From Candidatus Woesearchaeota archaeon (GTDB taxonomy: Archaea; Nanobdellota; Nanobdellia; Woesearchaeales; JAGVYF01), in the NCBI GenBank assembly GCA_023264635.1, contig JAHFLT010000008.1, positions 1-46,342 on the forward strand: 46,342 nt of DNA. Direction: 5' to 3'. The notes under the pieces were generated by a model. It saw only the letters and a list, made by a program, of their open reading frames with translations, made no database searches and was not told the origin of the DNA. The translations under genes were made by a program, and so were the position numbers. This document shows positions 1-7,456 of the stretch, piece by piece; within the stretch, counting starts at the first letter, position 1; the number at the start of each line of letters is the position of its first letter.

Positions 1-1019
1 GTAGCACAGAGTCTGGAGAAGTTTGTGAGGGAGAATCATTAAGTTATTCTGCTGGTACAAATAAACTTTGCTGTAAAAAATGCAAAATAAGTCCTGGACC
101 AACTCCACCCTTACCAACAGGAGGGTATCCACTTGCCTATGTTGGCGGAGACGAATCACAGACATGTGCTTTTCAGAAGGGGAGCAATTGTGCAACAGAT
201 AAGTATTGTACCAATGACCAGTGGATAAAGGCAAAGGATACAAAGACATGCTGCAAGGAGGCGTGCGTGGCACGCATACAACATAGGGATGTAGATTTTG
301 GTTCCCCATTGGGTAAGACTACTGTTGAGCGATTCTCGGGAAACAGGTTTGGCATCTGGTACGGCTCTGGTGTGGGAGAAGGTTTCTTTGAGTTGGGAAG
401 ACCAAACTATGTGGAAGCGAAAAATGTTGGAAGTGATAATTATGAATTTATGATAAATAGTAAAAAATATTCTTTTGCTGTTGTTGTAAACGAGCCGGGA
501 AGAATACAGGTAAACCCGGTAACGCAACCACAACTAGTTGATGGTGACAACTGTACTGCTGATAGCGACTGTATTTCAGTAAAAGCTGATTGCTGCGGCT
601 GCAATCAGGGCGGAAAGGCGAAGGCAATTAATAAGAATAAAAAAGAAATTTACGATGCGTCGCTTCAATGCATAGGGGTTGTCTGCGTGCAGATGATTAG
701 TGGAGATCCGAGCTGCAGTGCAACGCCAAAATGCGTAAGCAACAAATGCACTTTATCTGCAGTGGTTGGACCAACAACTGTGGAAGTTTCTATTGAAAAC
801 TTTGCATACAAGCCAGCTACGGTAGCAATAAAGAAGGGGACAACGGTGAAATGGACTAACAACGATAATGTTGCACACACAGTGACGAGTAATAGTTTTG
901 ATTCAAAGACTTTGCAACCGGGGCAATCCTTTGGTTTCACGTTTAATGGTGTGGGGGATGTTGCATATCAATGTACCTTCCATCCAACATCTATGAAAGG
1001 TAGCGTTGCTGTGACATAA
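1..1019 (+). CDS. Cys-rich secreted/surface protein with C-terminal cupredoxin domain (5' partial)
   Basis: The reading frame is open from base 3, so the gene starts before the window; the in-frame GTG at 267 is internal. Visible parts in order: a Cys-rich stretch (about bases 3-270), a segment with GNRFGIWYGSGVG (about 345-480) shared with the next gene, a second Cys-rich domain with CTADSDC and CCGC (about 550-760), and a plastocyanin/amicyanin-like domain (about 780-1016). The last domain has a complete type-1 copper ligand set: His in VAHTV, Cys in YQC, His in FHP and Met in SMKG. Blue copper domains carry electrons or bind copper outside the cytoplasm, which fits the disulfide-type cysteines. 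The signal peptide, if any, lies outside the window. The cupredoxin call is strong; the rest has no recognised function. Confidence 0.8.
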   Translation, partial: STESGEVCEGESLSYSAGTNKLCCKKCKISPGPTPPLPTGGYPLAYVGGDESQTCAFQKGSNCATDKYCTNDQWIKAKDTKTCCKEACVARIQHRDVDFGSPLGKTTVERFSGNRFGIWYGSGVGEGFFELGRPNYVEAKNVGSDNYEFMINSKKYSFAVVVNEPGRIQVNPVTQPQLVDGDNCTADSDCISVKADCCGCNQGGKAKAINKNKKEIYDASLQCIGVVCVQMISGDPSCSATPKCVSNKCTLSAVVGPTTVEVSIENFAYKPATVAIKKGTTVKWTNNDNVAHTVTSNSFDSKTLQPGQSFGFTFNGVGDVAYQCTFHPTSMKGSVAVT

Positions 1020-1020
1020 G

Positions 1021-1821
1021 ATGAAAAAAGGTGTTGACTGGGGGAAGTTTTTGTTGTTCTTTTCTATAGCTTTTCTCGGACTTGTTTTTTATGGAATAAA
1101 GACATGCGAAAAGCAGATGGAAAAAGCTCGGGGAGAGATTCACCATGCTGGAGAGAAACTTGTAGAACAAGTTGAGAAAACAGGAAAAAGGATAGAAGAA
1201 GCAGCGGAAAAGATACCAAAAAGGATTATTGGAGACTTACACATTAATTTTGATGATCTTTGCACAAAAGCTAAGAGACATGTATGTGATCCGGATAAGA
1301 CTGAGTTTTGCGCGTCAGAAGACCAGGTGGGGATAGAAGCTTTCCTGGGTCCCAGAGGAGACAAGGTTTGTTGCCAAAAAGAGTGTAGTTCTACGCTGCC
1401 ACCGATACATGCACGTTATCTCATTAATTATGTTGGGGGTAACAACCTCCTTACGTGCGCCTTCCAAAAAGGGAATGACTGCAAACAAGATAAGTACTGT
1501 CAGAGTGAACAATGGTTAAAGGCGCTGGATTCAAAGACATGCTGCAAATCAGACTGCATAGAACGTGTCATGCAACGAGATGTTTTTTTTGATGGGCTTG
1601 GCTATACTTCTGTCGAGCGCTTCCCGAGTAACAGGTTTGGCATCTGGTACGGTTCTGGTGTTGGTGACGGGTTTTACGATTTAGGCAGACCAAACTACGC
1701 AGATACGCAACATATAACTGACACCACATTCCAATTTAGTATAGAAGGAAAAAAATATGCATTTGACCTTCTACAAAATGAGCCGTCTATGATAAAGGTC
1801 AATGCTACGGCTGTACAATAA
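1021..1821 (+). CDS. Membrane-anchored Cys-rich protein, tandem paralogue of the preceding gene
   Basis: 266 aa, starting one base after the stop of the cupredoxin gene, so probably co-transcribed. Residues about 10-27 form one hydrophobic segment, followed by a charged heptad-like coiled-coil region (about 30-70) and then an extracellular-type Cys-rich region. Residues about 135-260 repeat the module of the upstream protein: CAFQKG, CCK pair, VERF..NRFGIWYGSGVG and LGRPNY appear in both in the same order. It lacks the copper domain. The shared module indicates a duplication. Function unknown; a surface protein anchored by its N-terminus is the best description. The 3' end overlaps the convergent RNase P p30 gene by 17 bases. 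Confidence 0.75.
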   Translation: MKKGVDWGKFLLFFSIAFLGLVFYGIKTCEKQMEKARGEIHHAGEKLVEQVEKTGKRIEEAAEKIPKRIIGDLHINFDDLCTKAKRHVCDPDKTEFCASEDQVGIEAFLGPRGDKVCCQKECSSTLPPIHARYLINYVGGNNLLTCAFQKGNDCKQDKYCQSEQWLKALDSKTCCKSDCIERVMQRDVFFDGLGYTSVERFPSNRFGIWYGSGVGDGFYDLGRPNYADTQHITDTTFQFSIEGKKYAFDLLQNEPSMIKVNATAVQ

Positions 1822-2386
1822 CCCCAGAAGAGAGGATCTCTCCTTTTTTTCTTTTTTGTGCAGAGAGTATTCTTTCTTTCAGCAAAGTTAGTGACTGCTT
1901 TGCTTCCTTGGGAGTCATACCAATGAGGATGGCAAATGCTTCCATATCATGTACATGACGTAAATCATATGGTGTTTGTGCGCCAGAAGCAAGTATGATG
2001 GGGACATGATATTTTCTTAAGAGGGGGATAAGCATTTGTATTTTCTCCAGTGATTGTATCCTTTCCTCCCTTTCTGCTGTAAGGAGCGGCCTAAGAAAAA
2101 AAAGCACAAACTTGTTTTTTTTACTAAGCAAAGATAGTATGACATTGTCCACACCAATGCCTTTTGTTGGAAATTCTTCTATGCCGAAAAAACCATCCAC
2201 GGGCAATGATGTCTGCTCACGAAGCTTACTGTCTGCTTTTATGAGCTGCAGTATTGCTTGTTTTGCGTTGGGATAGATACCAATAAGATTGTCTTTATCT
2301 GGCACAAAAATAAGTTCTACTCCTAATCTTGAAGCCACCACAGAAAATGCTGCTTCATTGTCTTTTGAAAAAACTATATCTATCAC
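1805..2386 (-). CDS. rnp3: Ribonuclease P protein component 3 (Rpp30/p30)
   Basis: 193 aa. Protein subunit of archaeal RNase P, which trims tRNA 5' leaders; p30 has a TIM-barrel-like (PHP-type) fold. The start MIDIVFSKDNE, the middle LFFLRPLL and the closing half with ILASGAQTPYDLR and EAK are typical of the family. I chose the GTG at 2386 because it overlaps the upstream gene's stop as GTGA and gives the usual p30 N-terminus; the earlier GTG at 2422 would add 12 residues within the thiolase gene. Last gene of a minus-strand operon with tRNA-thiolation genes, so the operon joins tRNA modification with tRNA processing. Confidence 0.85.
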   Translation of the reverse strand: MIDIVFSKDNEAAFSVVASRLGVELIFVPDKDNLIGIYPNAKQAILQLIKADSKLREQTSLPVDGFFGIEEFPTKGIGVDNVILSLLSKKNKFVLFFLRPLLTAEREERIQSLEKIQMLIPLLRKYHVPIILASGAQTPYDLRHVHDMEAFAILIGMTPKEAKQSLTLLKERILSAQKRKKGEILSSGVIVQP

Positions 2387-3321
2387 TTTACAACCATCTC
2401 TATCAACGCACACGCACGACACAAACCATGAGAAGATGGTTCACCGCATTTACCACAGGCTGTAAGCTTTTCTGTGTTCCCTTTCATCAGAAGCGGTTTT
2501 AATTTGAGGAATAACTCAACAATATTCTGCTTTGCTTGGGGGAACTTATCTTCATAATTTTTTAACAACGTCTTGATAAAATATCGGAAGGAGTCCACAC
2601 TACATGGACATGCACCATAATGCACGGGAAATTGTTTGATTTTTGAATAGGTGATCACTTCTTGTTCTGTCACAAAATAAAGAGGCTTAACTCTCTGCAC
2701 AAATTTTTCTTGTTTTGTTATCCCCGTGATTGGTCCTATCCGCGCAAGCTGTTCGGGATTTCCTTTCAGCAGATTCATCAAAATGGATTGTGCCTCATCA
2801 TCCAGATTGTGCCCAAAAGCAATTTTTGTACTATCAAGGTTGCGCGCATGCTTGTTGAGAAGATATCTCCTGAGTACCCCACAAATAGTACAGGACGTTA
2901 AGTCGTTGCCTCCCTGCTTAATAAGCGTACGCAAGTAACAGAGAGAATAACCAAACTCTTCACGAAATGATATATGAGAGAGATGGACGCCCAACTGCTT
3001 GCTGAAGGCTGTTGCATTTTGTACATTTTCCTTGCTATAACACCCAATATAGGCGTTGAGGGTTATTGCCTCTACTTTATATCCAAGTTTATGTAATATA
3101 TATAAAAGGACAGTACTGTCTTTTCCACCGGAGTAAGCGACAGCTATCTTGTCATCTGTGGATAACATTGAAAAACGTGTAATAGTCTCCTGTACACGTT
3201 GTTCTATCTGTTCACAAAAGTGATTGATGCAGAGAGTATTAACGACAGCTTCTGCTCCACATCTACACGTGTTTCCATTTGTGGGTACCAATATATTTTG
3301 TTGTTCGATTACGCAGTGCAT
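2383..3321 (-). CDS. TtuA/Ncs6-family tRNA 2-thiolation enzyme
   Basis: 312 aa, normal length. PP-loop ATPase that adenylates a tRNA uridine before sulfur insertion. Visible: N-terminal zinc-type cysteines (C19, C21, C31, C36), the PP-loop SGGKDS at 64-69, GHNLDDEAQS at 170-179, the cysteine pair C144/C147 and a CPC at 238-240 (the positions that hold the Fe-S cluster in TtuA), and a C-terminal CGKCG...LCRAC zinc knuckle. Family members make 2-thiouridine at position 34 (Ncs6/NcsA) or 54 (TtuA); the sequence alone does not decide which. It lies directly after a ThiI-like gene with no ATPase motif and after a cysteine desulfurase, so it is the only intact thiolation ATPase of the operon. Confidence 0.88.
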   Translation of the reverse strand: MHCVIEQQNILVPTNGNTCRCGAEAVVNTLCINHFCEQIEQRVQETITRFSMLSTDDKIAVAYSGGKDSTVLLYILHKLGYKVEAITLNAYIGCYSKENVQNATAFSKQLGVHLSHISFREEFGYSLCYLRTLIKQGGNDLTSCTICGVLRRYLLNKHARNLDSTKIAFGHNLDDEAQSILMNLLKGNPEQLARIGPITGITKQEKFVQRVKPLYFVTEQEVITYSKIKQFPVHYGACPCSVDSFRYFIKTLLKNYEDKFPQAKQNIVELFLKLKPLLMKGNTEKLTACGKCGEPSSHGLCRACALIEMVVK

Positions 3322-3325
3322 ACAT

Positions 3326-4120
3326 TTATTCTCCTTCTTCCATTCCTTCTAAAGGAAGATAACTAGTTGGTAGTGGACTATTTTCATCGCCAGACACAAC
3401 GAAATCGTATGTTTTCAAACTCTCCTCATCAATTTTAGGTAATGATATTCCCGGACACCAGTGTTGTAATTGTCTATATAAATCTTGATTGTTCACGATT
3501 ACATCGGGAAGGCAACCCCGCTTAAGCAGCAGCTTTCCGGCAATTACATCTTTCTCTGTTCGCAAAAGAAGACATACACGACCTTCTGGTCTAATTGGTA
3601 ACCCACCAACCCCATTTTCTTCTGAAAATAGGACATATGCTTCGTGTAAATACCAATCTATCCTTACAGTGGTCTTTGGCTTTTCAAGCTGTACTTTTTT
3701 TCCTGTTTTTTGCACAATAAATGCGCCGAGATCGCGTTCAATCTCTTGTGAGAGTGGACCGTGTTTCTCCAGCCGGTTTACGCGAATACAAAATGGTTCA
3801 TCTATGCGCTCTACCTGTTCCCCGAGCAAATGCTTTATTTTTTCCAGCGTTGCTTCAGTTTGTACAGCTAGTCCGTAGGAAACTATACCAGATACTCTGG
3901 TGAGTGCTTCACATAGATGAGGGGATGCTATAATAATTCTACCATTTTTTCGAATTATCTCTCCATGTGGATGGGCACAACTAATAAGGCATGCACGAAT
4001 GTTTTTTATGAGTGCGTGTTCAAAAAAAGAGCGGTTGTGTCCTTTAAGCCATAACTCCCCATAACGAATAATGATGCGGGTTTCTTTTGTTTCCCTGTCT
4101 GGATTCATAGGTATATTCAC
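3326..4120 (-). CDS. ThiI-like THUMP protein with degenerate, truncated PP-loop domain
   Basis: 264 aa, against roughly 380-480 for ThiI. The first part matches the ThiI N-terminal ferredoxin-like plus THUMP region (IIIRYGELWLKG at 16-27; about 60-170 THUMP), which binds tRNA. The conserved GVGGLP and the strand before the ATPase loop are present at 170-186, but where ThiI has SGGIDSPVA this protein has RTEKDVIAG (187-195), followed by LLLKRG as in ThiI; the rest of the catalytic domain, including the catalytic cysteine region, is missing. It therefore probably binds tRNA but cannot activate uridine. The GTG at 4120 has AAGGT five bases upstream; ATG at 4108 is the alternative. It sits between iscS and the TtuA-like gene. 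Confidence 0.8.
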   Translation of the reverse strand: MNIPMNPDRETKETRIIIRYGELWLKGHNRSFFEHALIKNIRACLISCAHPHGEIIRKNGRIIIASPHLCEALTRVSGIVSYGLAVQTEATLEKIKHLLGEQVERIDEPFCIRVNRLEKHGPLSQEIERDLGAFIVQKTGKKVQLEKPKTTVRIDWYLHEAYVLFSEENGVGGLPIRPEGRVCLLLRTEKDVIAGKLLLKRGCLPDVIVNNQDLYRQLQHWCPGISLPKIDEESLKTYDFVVSGDENSPLPTSYLPLEGMEEGE

Positions 4121-4123
4121 TTT

Positions 4124-5263
4124 TTACCTTGTAAGTGCACGAAGAGACGCTACAATAGTAGTAATGGTCTTTGCAGTGTACTCTATTTCTGCGTCTGTGG
4201 TATATTTACTTAAAGACAACCTTATTGTGCCAAGTGCCTGTTCGTCTGATAACCCTATTGCCTTAAGCACGTAACTTGGTACTAATTCGTGCGCTTTACA
4301 CGCTGACCCAATGCTAGCCATAATTCCATGATCACTCAGATGCTCTAATAAAGTCTCCGCTTCTATACCTTTAAAAGAGATGTTACAACTATTAGGAAGA
4401 CGCTTTTTGGGATGCCCATTGAGTTTTGTGCCCGGTATATTTAGTAGGCTGTTTATTAGCACATCTCTCTGTTTTTCCATCGTGACAATGTCGATGGGTT
4501 GTTGAGCAGCCAACCCAAAACCAACGATAGCAGCACCATTTTCTGTTCCAGCTCTATAGGCATGTTCCTGTTCCCCACCAAGAAGAAGTGGTTGGATGTG
4601 TGTTTTCTTCTGTACAAAAAGAGCGCCCACCCCCTTGGGTCCGTGGATTTTGTGTGCAGAGAGTGAACATGCATCTATTCTTTCTAACAAGAATGGGGTT
4701 TTCTTAAAACTCTGGACTGCGTCTGTGTGAAAAATCACTCCCCTGTTTTTTGTGATAGCTGCTAACTCATCTATTGGTTGTATAGTACCTATTTCATTAT
4801 TTGCATGCATGATAGAAACAAGTATTGTATCGTGTCTTAACGAGGCGCTGAGCATTGCCAGTGACACAAGACCATCATTATCTACAGGAAGATACGTCAC
4901 TGAAAACCCCGTTCTTTCAAGATACTTAGCAGCTTCTATTATAGAAGGATGCTCTATTTGCGTTGTGATTATGTGTTTACCTTTGTTTTGCTGTGCGTAA
5001 GCAATTCCCACCAAAGCAAGATTGTTGGCTTCTGTACCACCAGAAGTGAAAATAATTTCTTCTGGTTCACAACCAAGTTCTTTTGCTAAAGTGCGTCTAG
5101 CATTCTCAATTACTGTACGCGCTTGTTGTCCAAAGCTATGGGAAGAAGAAGGATTACCATACTCACTAGAGAAGTATGGTAACATTCCTACCCTTACTGC
5201 TTCATCTATTTTTGTCGATGCAGCATTATCTAGATAGATAAATTTAGATTCTGTTGTAGTCAT
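4124..5263 (-). CDS. iscS: Cysteine desulfurase (IscS/NifS family)
   Basis: 379 aa, full length. PLP enzyme that takes sulfur from cysteine as a persulfide and passes it to acceptors. Visible: YLDNAAST (10-17), SGGTEANN (74-81), the aspartate of HTDAVQS near 181, the PLP lysine K205 in SAHKIHGPKG, the RAGTEN signature (237-242) and the catalytic cysteine C322 in GSACKA. The gene is followed three bases later by the ThiI-like gene and then the TtuA-like gene, so sulfur for tRNA thiolation is a likely use, with Fe-S cluster supply also possible. Its start overlaps the end of the cupin gene by 20 bases. Confidence 0.93.
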   Translation of the reverse strand: MTTTESKFIYLDNAASTKIDEAVRVGMLPYFSSEYGNPSSSHSFGQQARTVIENARRTLAKELGCEPEEIIFTSGGTEANNLALVGIAYAQQNKGKHIITTQIEHPSIIEAAKYLERTGFSVTYLPVDNDGLVSLAMLSASLRHDTILVSIMHANNEIGTIQPIDELAAITKNRGVIFHTDAVQSFKKTPFLLERIDACSLSAHKIHGPKGVGALFVQKKTHIQPLLLGGEQEHAYRAGTENGAAIVGFGLAAQQPIDIVTMEKQRDVLINSLLNIPGTKLNGHPKKRLPNSCNISFKGIEAETLLEHLSDHGIMASIGSACKAHELVPSYVLKAIGLSDEQALGTIRLSLSKYTTDAEIEYTAKTITTIVASLRALTR

Positions 5264-5591
5264 CTTCTATTCTACAAATATCCTCAAGGTGTGGTGTTGA
5301 AACTTCCAGAATGATTGAGTCTTCTAATGCTTCCAGCCTATGAATTGTTTTTGGTGGGACATGAACAAACTGATGGAGTAAAGAGACAAATGATGTATTT
5401 CCATGAGTTACTTTTACATTTCCTTTAACGAAATACCATGATTCCTCTTTGATATCATGATATTGTAAAGAGAGTCTATGCCCTTTGGTGATATAAAGCT
5501 CTTTTACGACATAGTCCTTTGTCTTTACATAGAGGACTTCTTTTCCCCAGGGTTTTATGGTTTCCTTTGGAAATACATCTTCAATTGTCAT
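5244..5591 (-). CDS. Cupin, mannose-6-phosphate isomerase type II C-terminal-like
   Basis: 115 aa single cupin domain. KPWGKE (13-18), GHRLSLQYHDIKEESWYFVKG in the middle (His and Glu metal-ligand positions) and the closing RIEDDYNR match the small cupin found at the C-terminus of bifunctional phosphomannose isomerases and as free-standing proteins. It could isomerise mannose/fructose 6-phosphate or act on another sugar phosphate. A longer open frame reaches 5777, but only the ATG at 5591 gives the family N-terminus, and a TATA-like element lies about 30 bases upstream. First gene of the sulfur/tRNA operon; no obvious functional link to it. Confidence 0.8.
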   Translation of the reverse strand: MTIEDVFPKETIKPWGKEVLYVKTKDYVVKELYITKGHRLSLQYHDIKEESWYFVKGNVKVTHGNTSFVSLLHQFVHVPPKTIHRLEALEDSIILEVSTPHLEDICRIEDDYNRI

Positions 5592-5615
5592 GTGAAAGGA
5601 GCAAAAACAAGTAAG

Positions 5616-5628
5616 ATTTTTAAATATT
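5616..5628. promoter_or_regulatory. Shared TATA element of a divergent gene pair
   Basis: TTTTTAAATA at 5617-5626 reads as a TATA box on both strands. It lies about 30 bases from the cupin ATG (5591, minus) and about 23 bases from the ATG at 5645 (plus). The gap between the two starts is only 53 bases, so one element must serve both, or two boxes overlap almost fully. Confidence 0.6.
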
Positions 5629-5644
5629 GTGCATTGACATGCCA

Positions 5645-5917
5645 ATGTATGATATACCAATGCGCATTGAAAGGTGTAAGACGCGAGAAGGATATAAGGT
5701 AACACCAGAAGAGAAACTTGTGTTTGATCTCCAGAAACTAAAGAGGAATCCTGCAATAGTATTATACTGCTGGACACCTTTTGTTGCTGCCTGCAAGTAT
5801 AAAGGTGTTGATGTTATTATTCATCGTTATGGAGAACTACAGTTTAAAATGGAAAATGATATCACCAGAGTAAGAGACTTGTCCGGGGAGATTTATACAG
5901 TACTATGCTGCCTTTAA
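5645..5917 (+). CDS. Hypothetical 90-aa protein
   Basis: No family recognised. About 90 aa, soluble, basic N-terminus (RIERCKTREGYKV) and a centre with LYCWTPFVAACKYKGVDVIIHRYGELQF; no membrane segment, four cysteines. ATGs in frame are at 5639, 5645 and 5660. I list 5645; 5660 would place the start behind a short leader of the shared TATA element. Divergent from the cupin/iscS operon and followed by a T-run, so it is a single-gene transcript placed between that operon and the predicted origin. Confidence 0.5.
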   Translation: MYDIPMRIERCKTREGYKVTPEEKLVFDLQKLKRNPAIVLYCWTPFVAACKYKGVDVIIHRYGELQFKMENDITRVRDLSGEIYTVLCCL

Positions 5918-5925
5918 TGTTACCT

Positions 5926-5936
5926 CCTTTTTTTTA
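5926..5936 (+). terminator. T-run terminator after the 90-aa gene
   Basis: Eight consecutive T (5928-5935) start 11 bases after the stop codon, as is usual for archaeal intrinsic termination. Confidence 0.5.
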
Positions 5937-6017
5937 CTACCCCTTTATTTCTCATGGAAGATATATTTATAATTGTTGTTGTTCGAATAAAATACATTTT
6001 TGAGTATTATAGTAATT

Positions 6018-6061
6018 ATATTATTCTATATTGAAATAATATATTATTCTATATTAAAATA
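6018..6061. repeat. AT-rich direct repeat in the putative unwinding element
   Basis: ATATTATTCTATATTGAAAT at 6018-6037 recurs with one change at 6041-6060 (ATATTATTCTATATTAAAAT), a 23-base period. Low-melting DNA beside ORBs suggests a duplex unwinding element. Confidence 0.7.
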
Positions 6062-6128
6062 ACCAAGACTAATAGTAAATAAAGTACATAAAATCAAAAA
6101 CAACAACAAACTCAAAAATCTACTTTAC

Positions 6129-6150
6129 GTTCCAGAGGAAATCAGGGGGA
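6129..6150 (+). other. Origin recognition box (ORB) with G-string
   Basis: TTCCAGAGGAAATCAGGGGG (6130-6149) matches the archaeal ORB pattern: TTCCA-GGAAA dyad core followed by a run of G. One core base differs from the perfect dyad. Confidence 0.7.
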
Positions 6151-6157
6151 CATCAAC

Positions 6158-6172
6158 CTTCCACTGGAAATG
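6158..6172 (-). other. Mini-ORB dyad, inverted orientation
   Basis: On the minus strand the sequence reads CATTTCCAGTGGAAG, containing the ORB core TTCCAGTGGAA, but without a following G-string. It faces the 6129 element across about 8 bases. Confidence 0.6.
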
Positions 6173-6180
6173 TTTATATA
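6173..6180 (+). promoter_or_regulatory. TATA box of orc1/cdc6
   Basis: TTTATATA, centred 26-27 bases before the ATG at 6203, sits right beside the mini-ORB, so binding of Orc1 there could repress its own promoter. The spacing implies a leaderless transcript and decides the start. Confidence 0.65.
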
Positions 6181-6202
6181 ATTGGTTTACTCTCAATTTT
6201 CA

Positions 6203-7420
6203 ATGGGACAAAAAGATCTTGAAGGATTTTTCGCCAGCTTCTTGACAAAGGCTCCCCTTTTTCAGAATAAAAAAGTATTACAGGCGAATTATACACCCGA
6301 CTCTATAATGCATAGAGATGACCAAATCAAACAAATGGCACACGTTCTCTCTCCCAGCCTGAGGAATGAGAAGCCATCCAATATATTCATTTATGGTAAA
6401 ACCGGAACAGGTAAGACTGTTTGTATTAGGTATACCACTAAAAAAATCCTTTCACTCGCAGAACAAACAAAGGTACCTGTTTTTATGTTATATCTTAATT
6501 GCAAGTTAAAAAAAGTGGCAGATACCGAATACAGGGTTATTGCACAATTAGCACGGGAGTTAAAAAAGACGATTCCCGCGACAGGCTTACCAACAGACGA
6601 AGTCTATAATATTTTCTACAAAGCCATCAATGAAAAAGAGGGAATTTACATCATAATATTGGACGAAATAGACCAACTTGTTAAAAAAGTAGGTGATGAA
6701 ATACTTTATAATTTAACACGTATTAATTCAGAACTTGATAATGCACAAGTCACTTTAGTCGGTATTTCAAATGACTTGGTGTTTGCAGACAATTTAGATC
6801 CTCGTGTCAAATCTTCGTTGAGTGAGGAATATCTTGTTTTTCCCCCATATAATGCATTACAAATACAAGACATATTACGGGAAAGAGCTACTAAAGCATT
6901 TAAGCCAAGTGTTCTTCAACCAGGTGTACTTGAAAAATGTGCTGCATTATCAGCACGGGAACATGGTGATGTGCGGCGAGCGATAGAATTGTTACGGGTA
7001 GCTGGAGAAATAGCTGAAAGAAAAAGTGCAGTTAAAGTCAATATAGAACATTTAGATGAAGCAGAAGAAAAAATAGAAAAAGATAGGGTATTGGAACTTG
7101 TTGAAACCCAACCAAAGCAGTTCCAAGCTACGCTCTACGCAATCCTCAATTTATGCAAGAAACAAAAAAATGAGCAGATAAGCACAGGCGACGTCTACGA
7201 AATATACAAACACGTATGTAAACAAACTGGTTTGATCCCCCTCACCCAAAGGCGTATTTCGGATATTATAGCAGAGTTAGACATGCTCGGAATCATTGGC
7301 ACGAGAGTAATATCAAAAGGAAGACATGGCCGTACAAGGGAAATCACCATAGCTGTACCCGATCAAACAATTCCAAAAATATATACAATTCTTCTTGAAG
7401 CATTAGATATCAAAGAATAA
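6203..7420 (+). CDS. cdc6: Replication initiator Orc1/Cdc6
   Basis: 405 aa, normal length. Binds origins and loads the MCM helicase. AAA+ domain: Walker A GKTGTGKT (65-72), Walker B ILDEIDQL (152-159), sensor-1 region GISNDL, then DPRVKSSL, and the sensor-2/lid with HGDVRRAIELL. The C-terminal winged helix (about 320-395) ends with SKGRHGRTREI, the DNA-contacting wing. An upstream TTG at 6182 would add seven residues, but the ATG at 6203 lies at leaderless distance from the TATA box. Followed by a separate promoter for DP1. Confidence 0.95.
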   Translation: MGQKDLEGFFASFLTKAPLFQNKKVLQANYTPDSIMHRDDQIKQMAHVLSPSLRNEKPSNIFIYGKTGTGKTVCIRYTTKKILSLAEQTKVPVFMLYLNCKLKKVADTEYRVIAQLARELKKTIPATGLPTDEVYNIFYKAINEKEGIYIIILDEIDQLVKKVGDEILYNLTRINSELDNAQVTLVGISNDLVFADNLDPRVKSSLSEEYLVFPPYNALQIQDILRERATKAFKPSVLQPGVLEKCAALSAREHGDVRRAIELLRVAGEIAERKSAVKVNIEHLDEAEEKIEKDRVLELVETQPKQFQATLYAILNLCKKQKNEQISTGDVYEIYKHVCKQTGLIPLTQRRISDIIAELDMLGIIGTRVISKGRHGRTREITIAVPDQTIPKIYTILLEALDIKE

Positions 7421-7424
7421 GAAT

Positions 7425-7434
7425 GTTTATTAAT
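7425..7434 (+). promoter_or_regulatory. TATA box of the polymerase D genes
   Basis: GTTTATTAAT, centred 28 bases before the DP1 ATG at 7457; it lies in the 36-base gap after orc1/cdc6. Confidence 0.55.
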
Positions 7435-7456
7435 TTTACTTACACAGTTTTATGCA

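Larger units (their letters stand above)
5918..6202. other. oriC: Probable replication origin (oriC)
   Basis: A 285-base gene-free stretch directly upstream of Orc1/Cdc6, the usual place of an archaeal origin. It has three parts: an extremely AT-rich centre (about 5950-6120) with a 20-base direct repeat, an origin-recognition-box-like element with G-string at 6129-6150, and a second dyad element in the opposite direction at 6158-6172. Orc1/Cdc6 binds ORBs and the AT-rich part would be the unwinding element. The downstream genes (Orc1, DP1, DP2) fit. Not proven by sequence alone. Confidence 0.75.

Noticed and set aside
3326-4120. Frameshift as the cause of the short ThiI
   Set aside because: No SGGIDS-type motif is found in the other frames before the TtuA-like gene begins, and the replaced loop has equal length, so it looks like genuine loss rather than a sequencing error.
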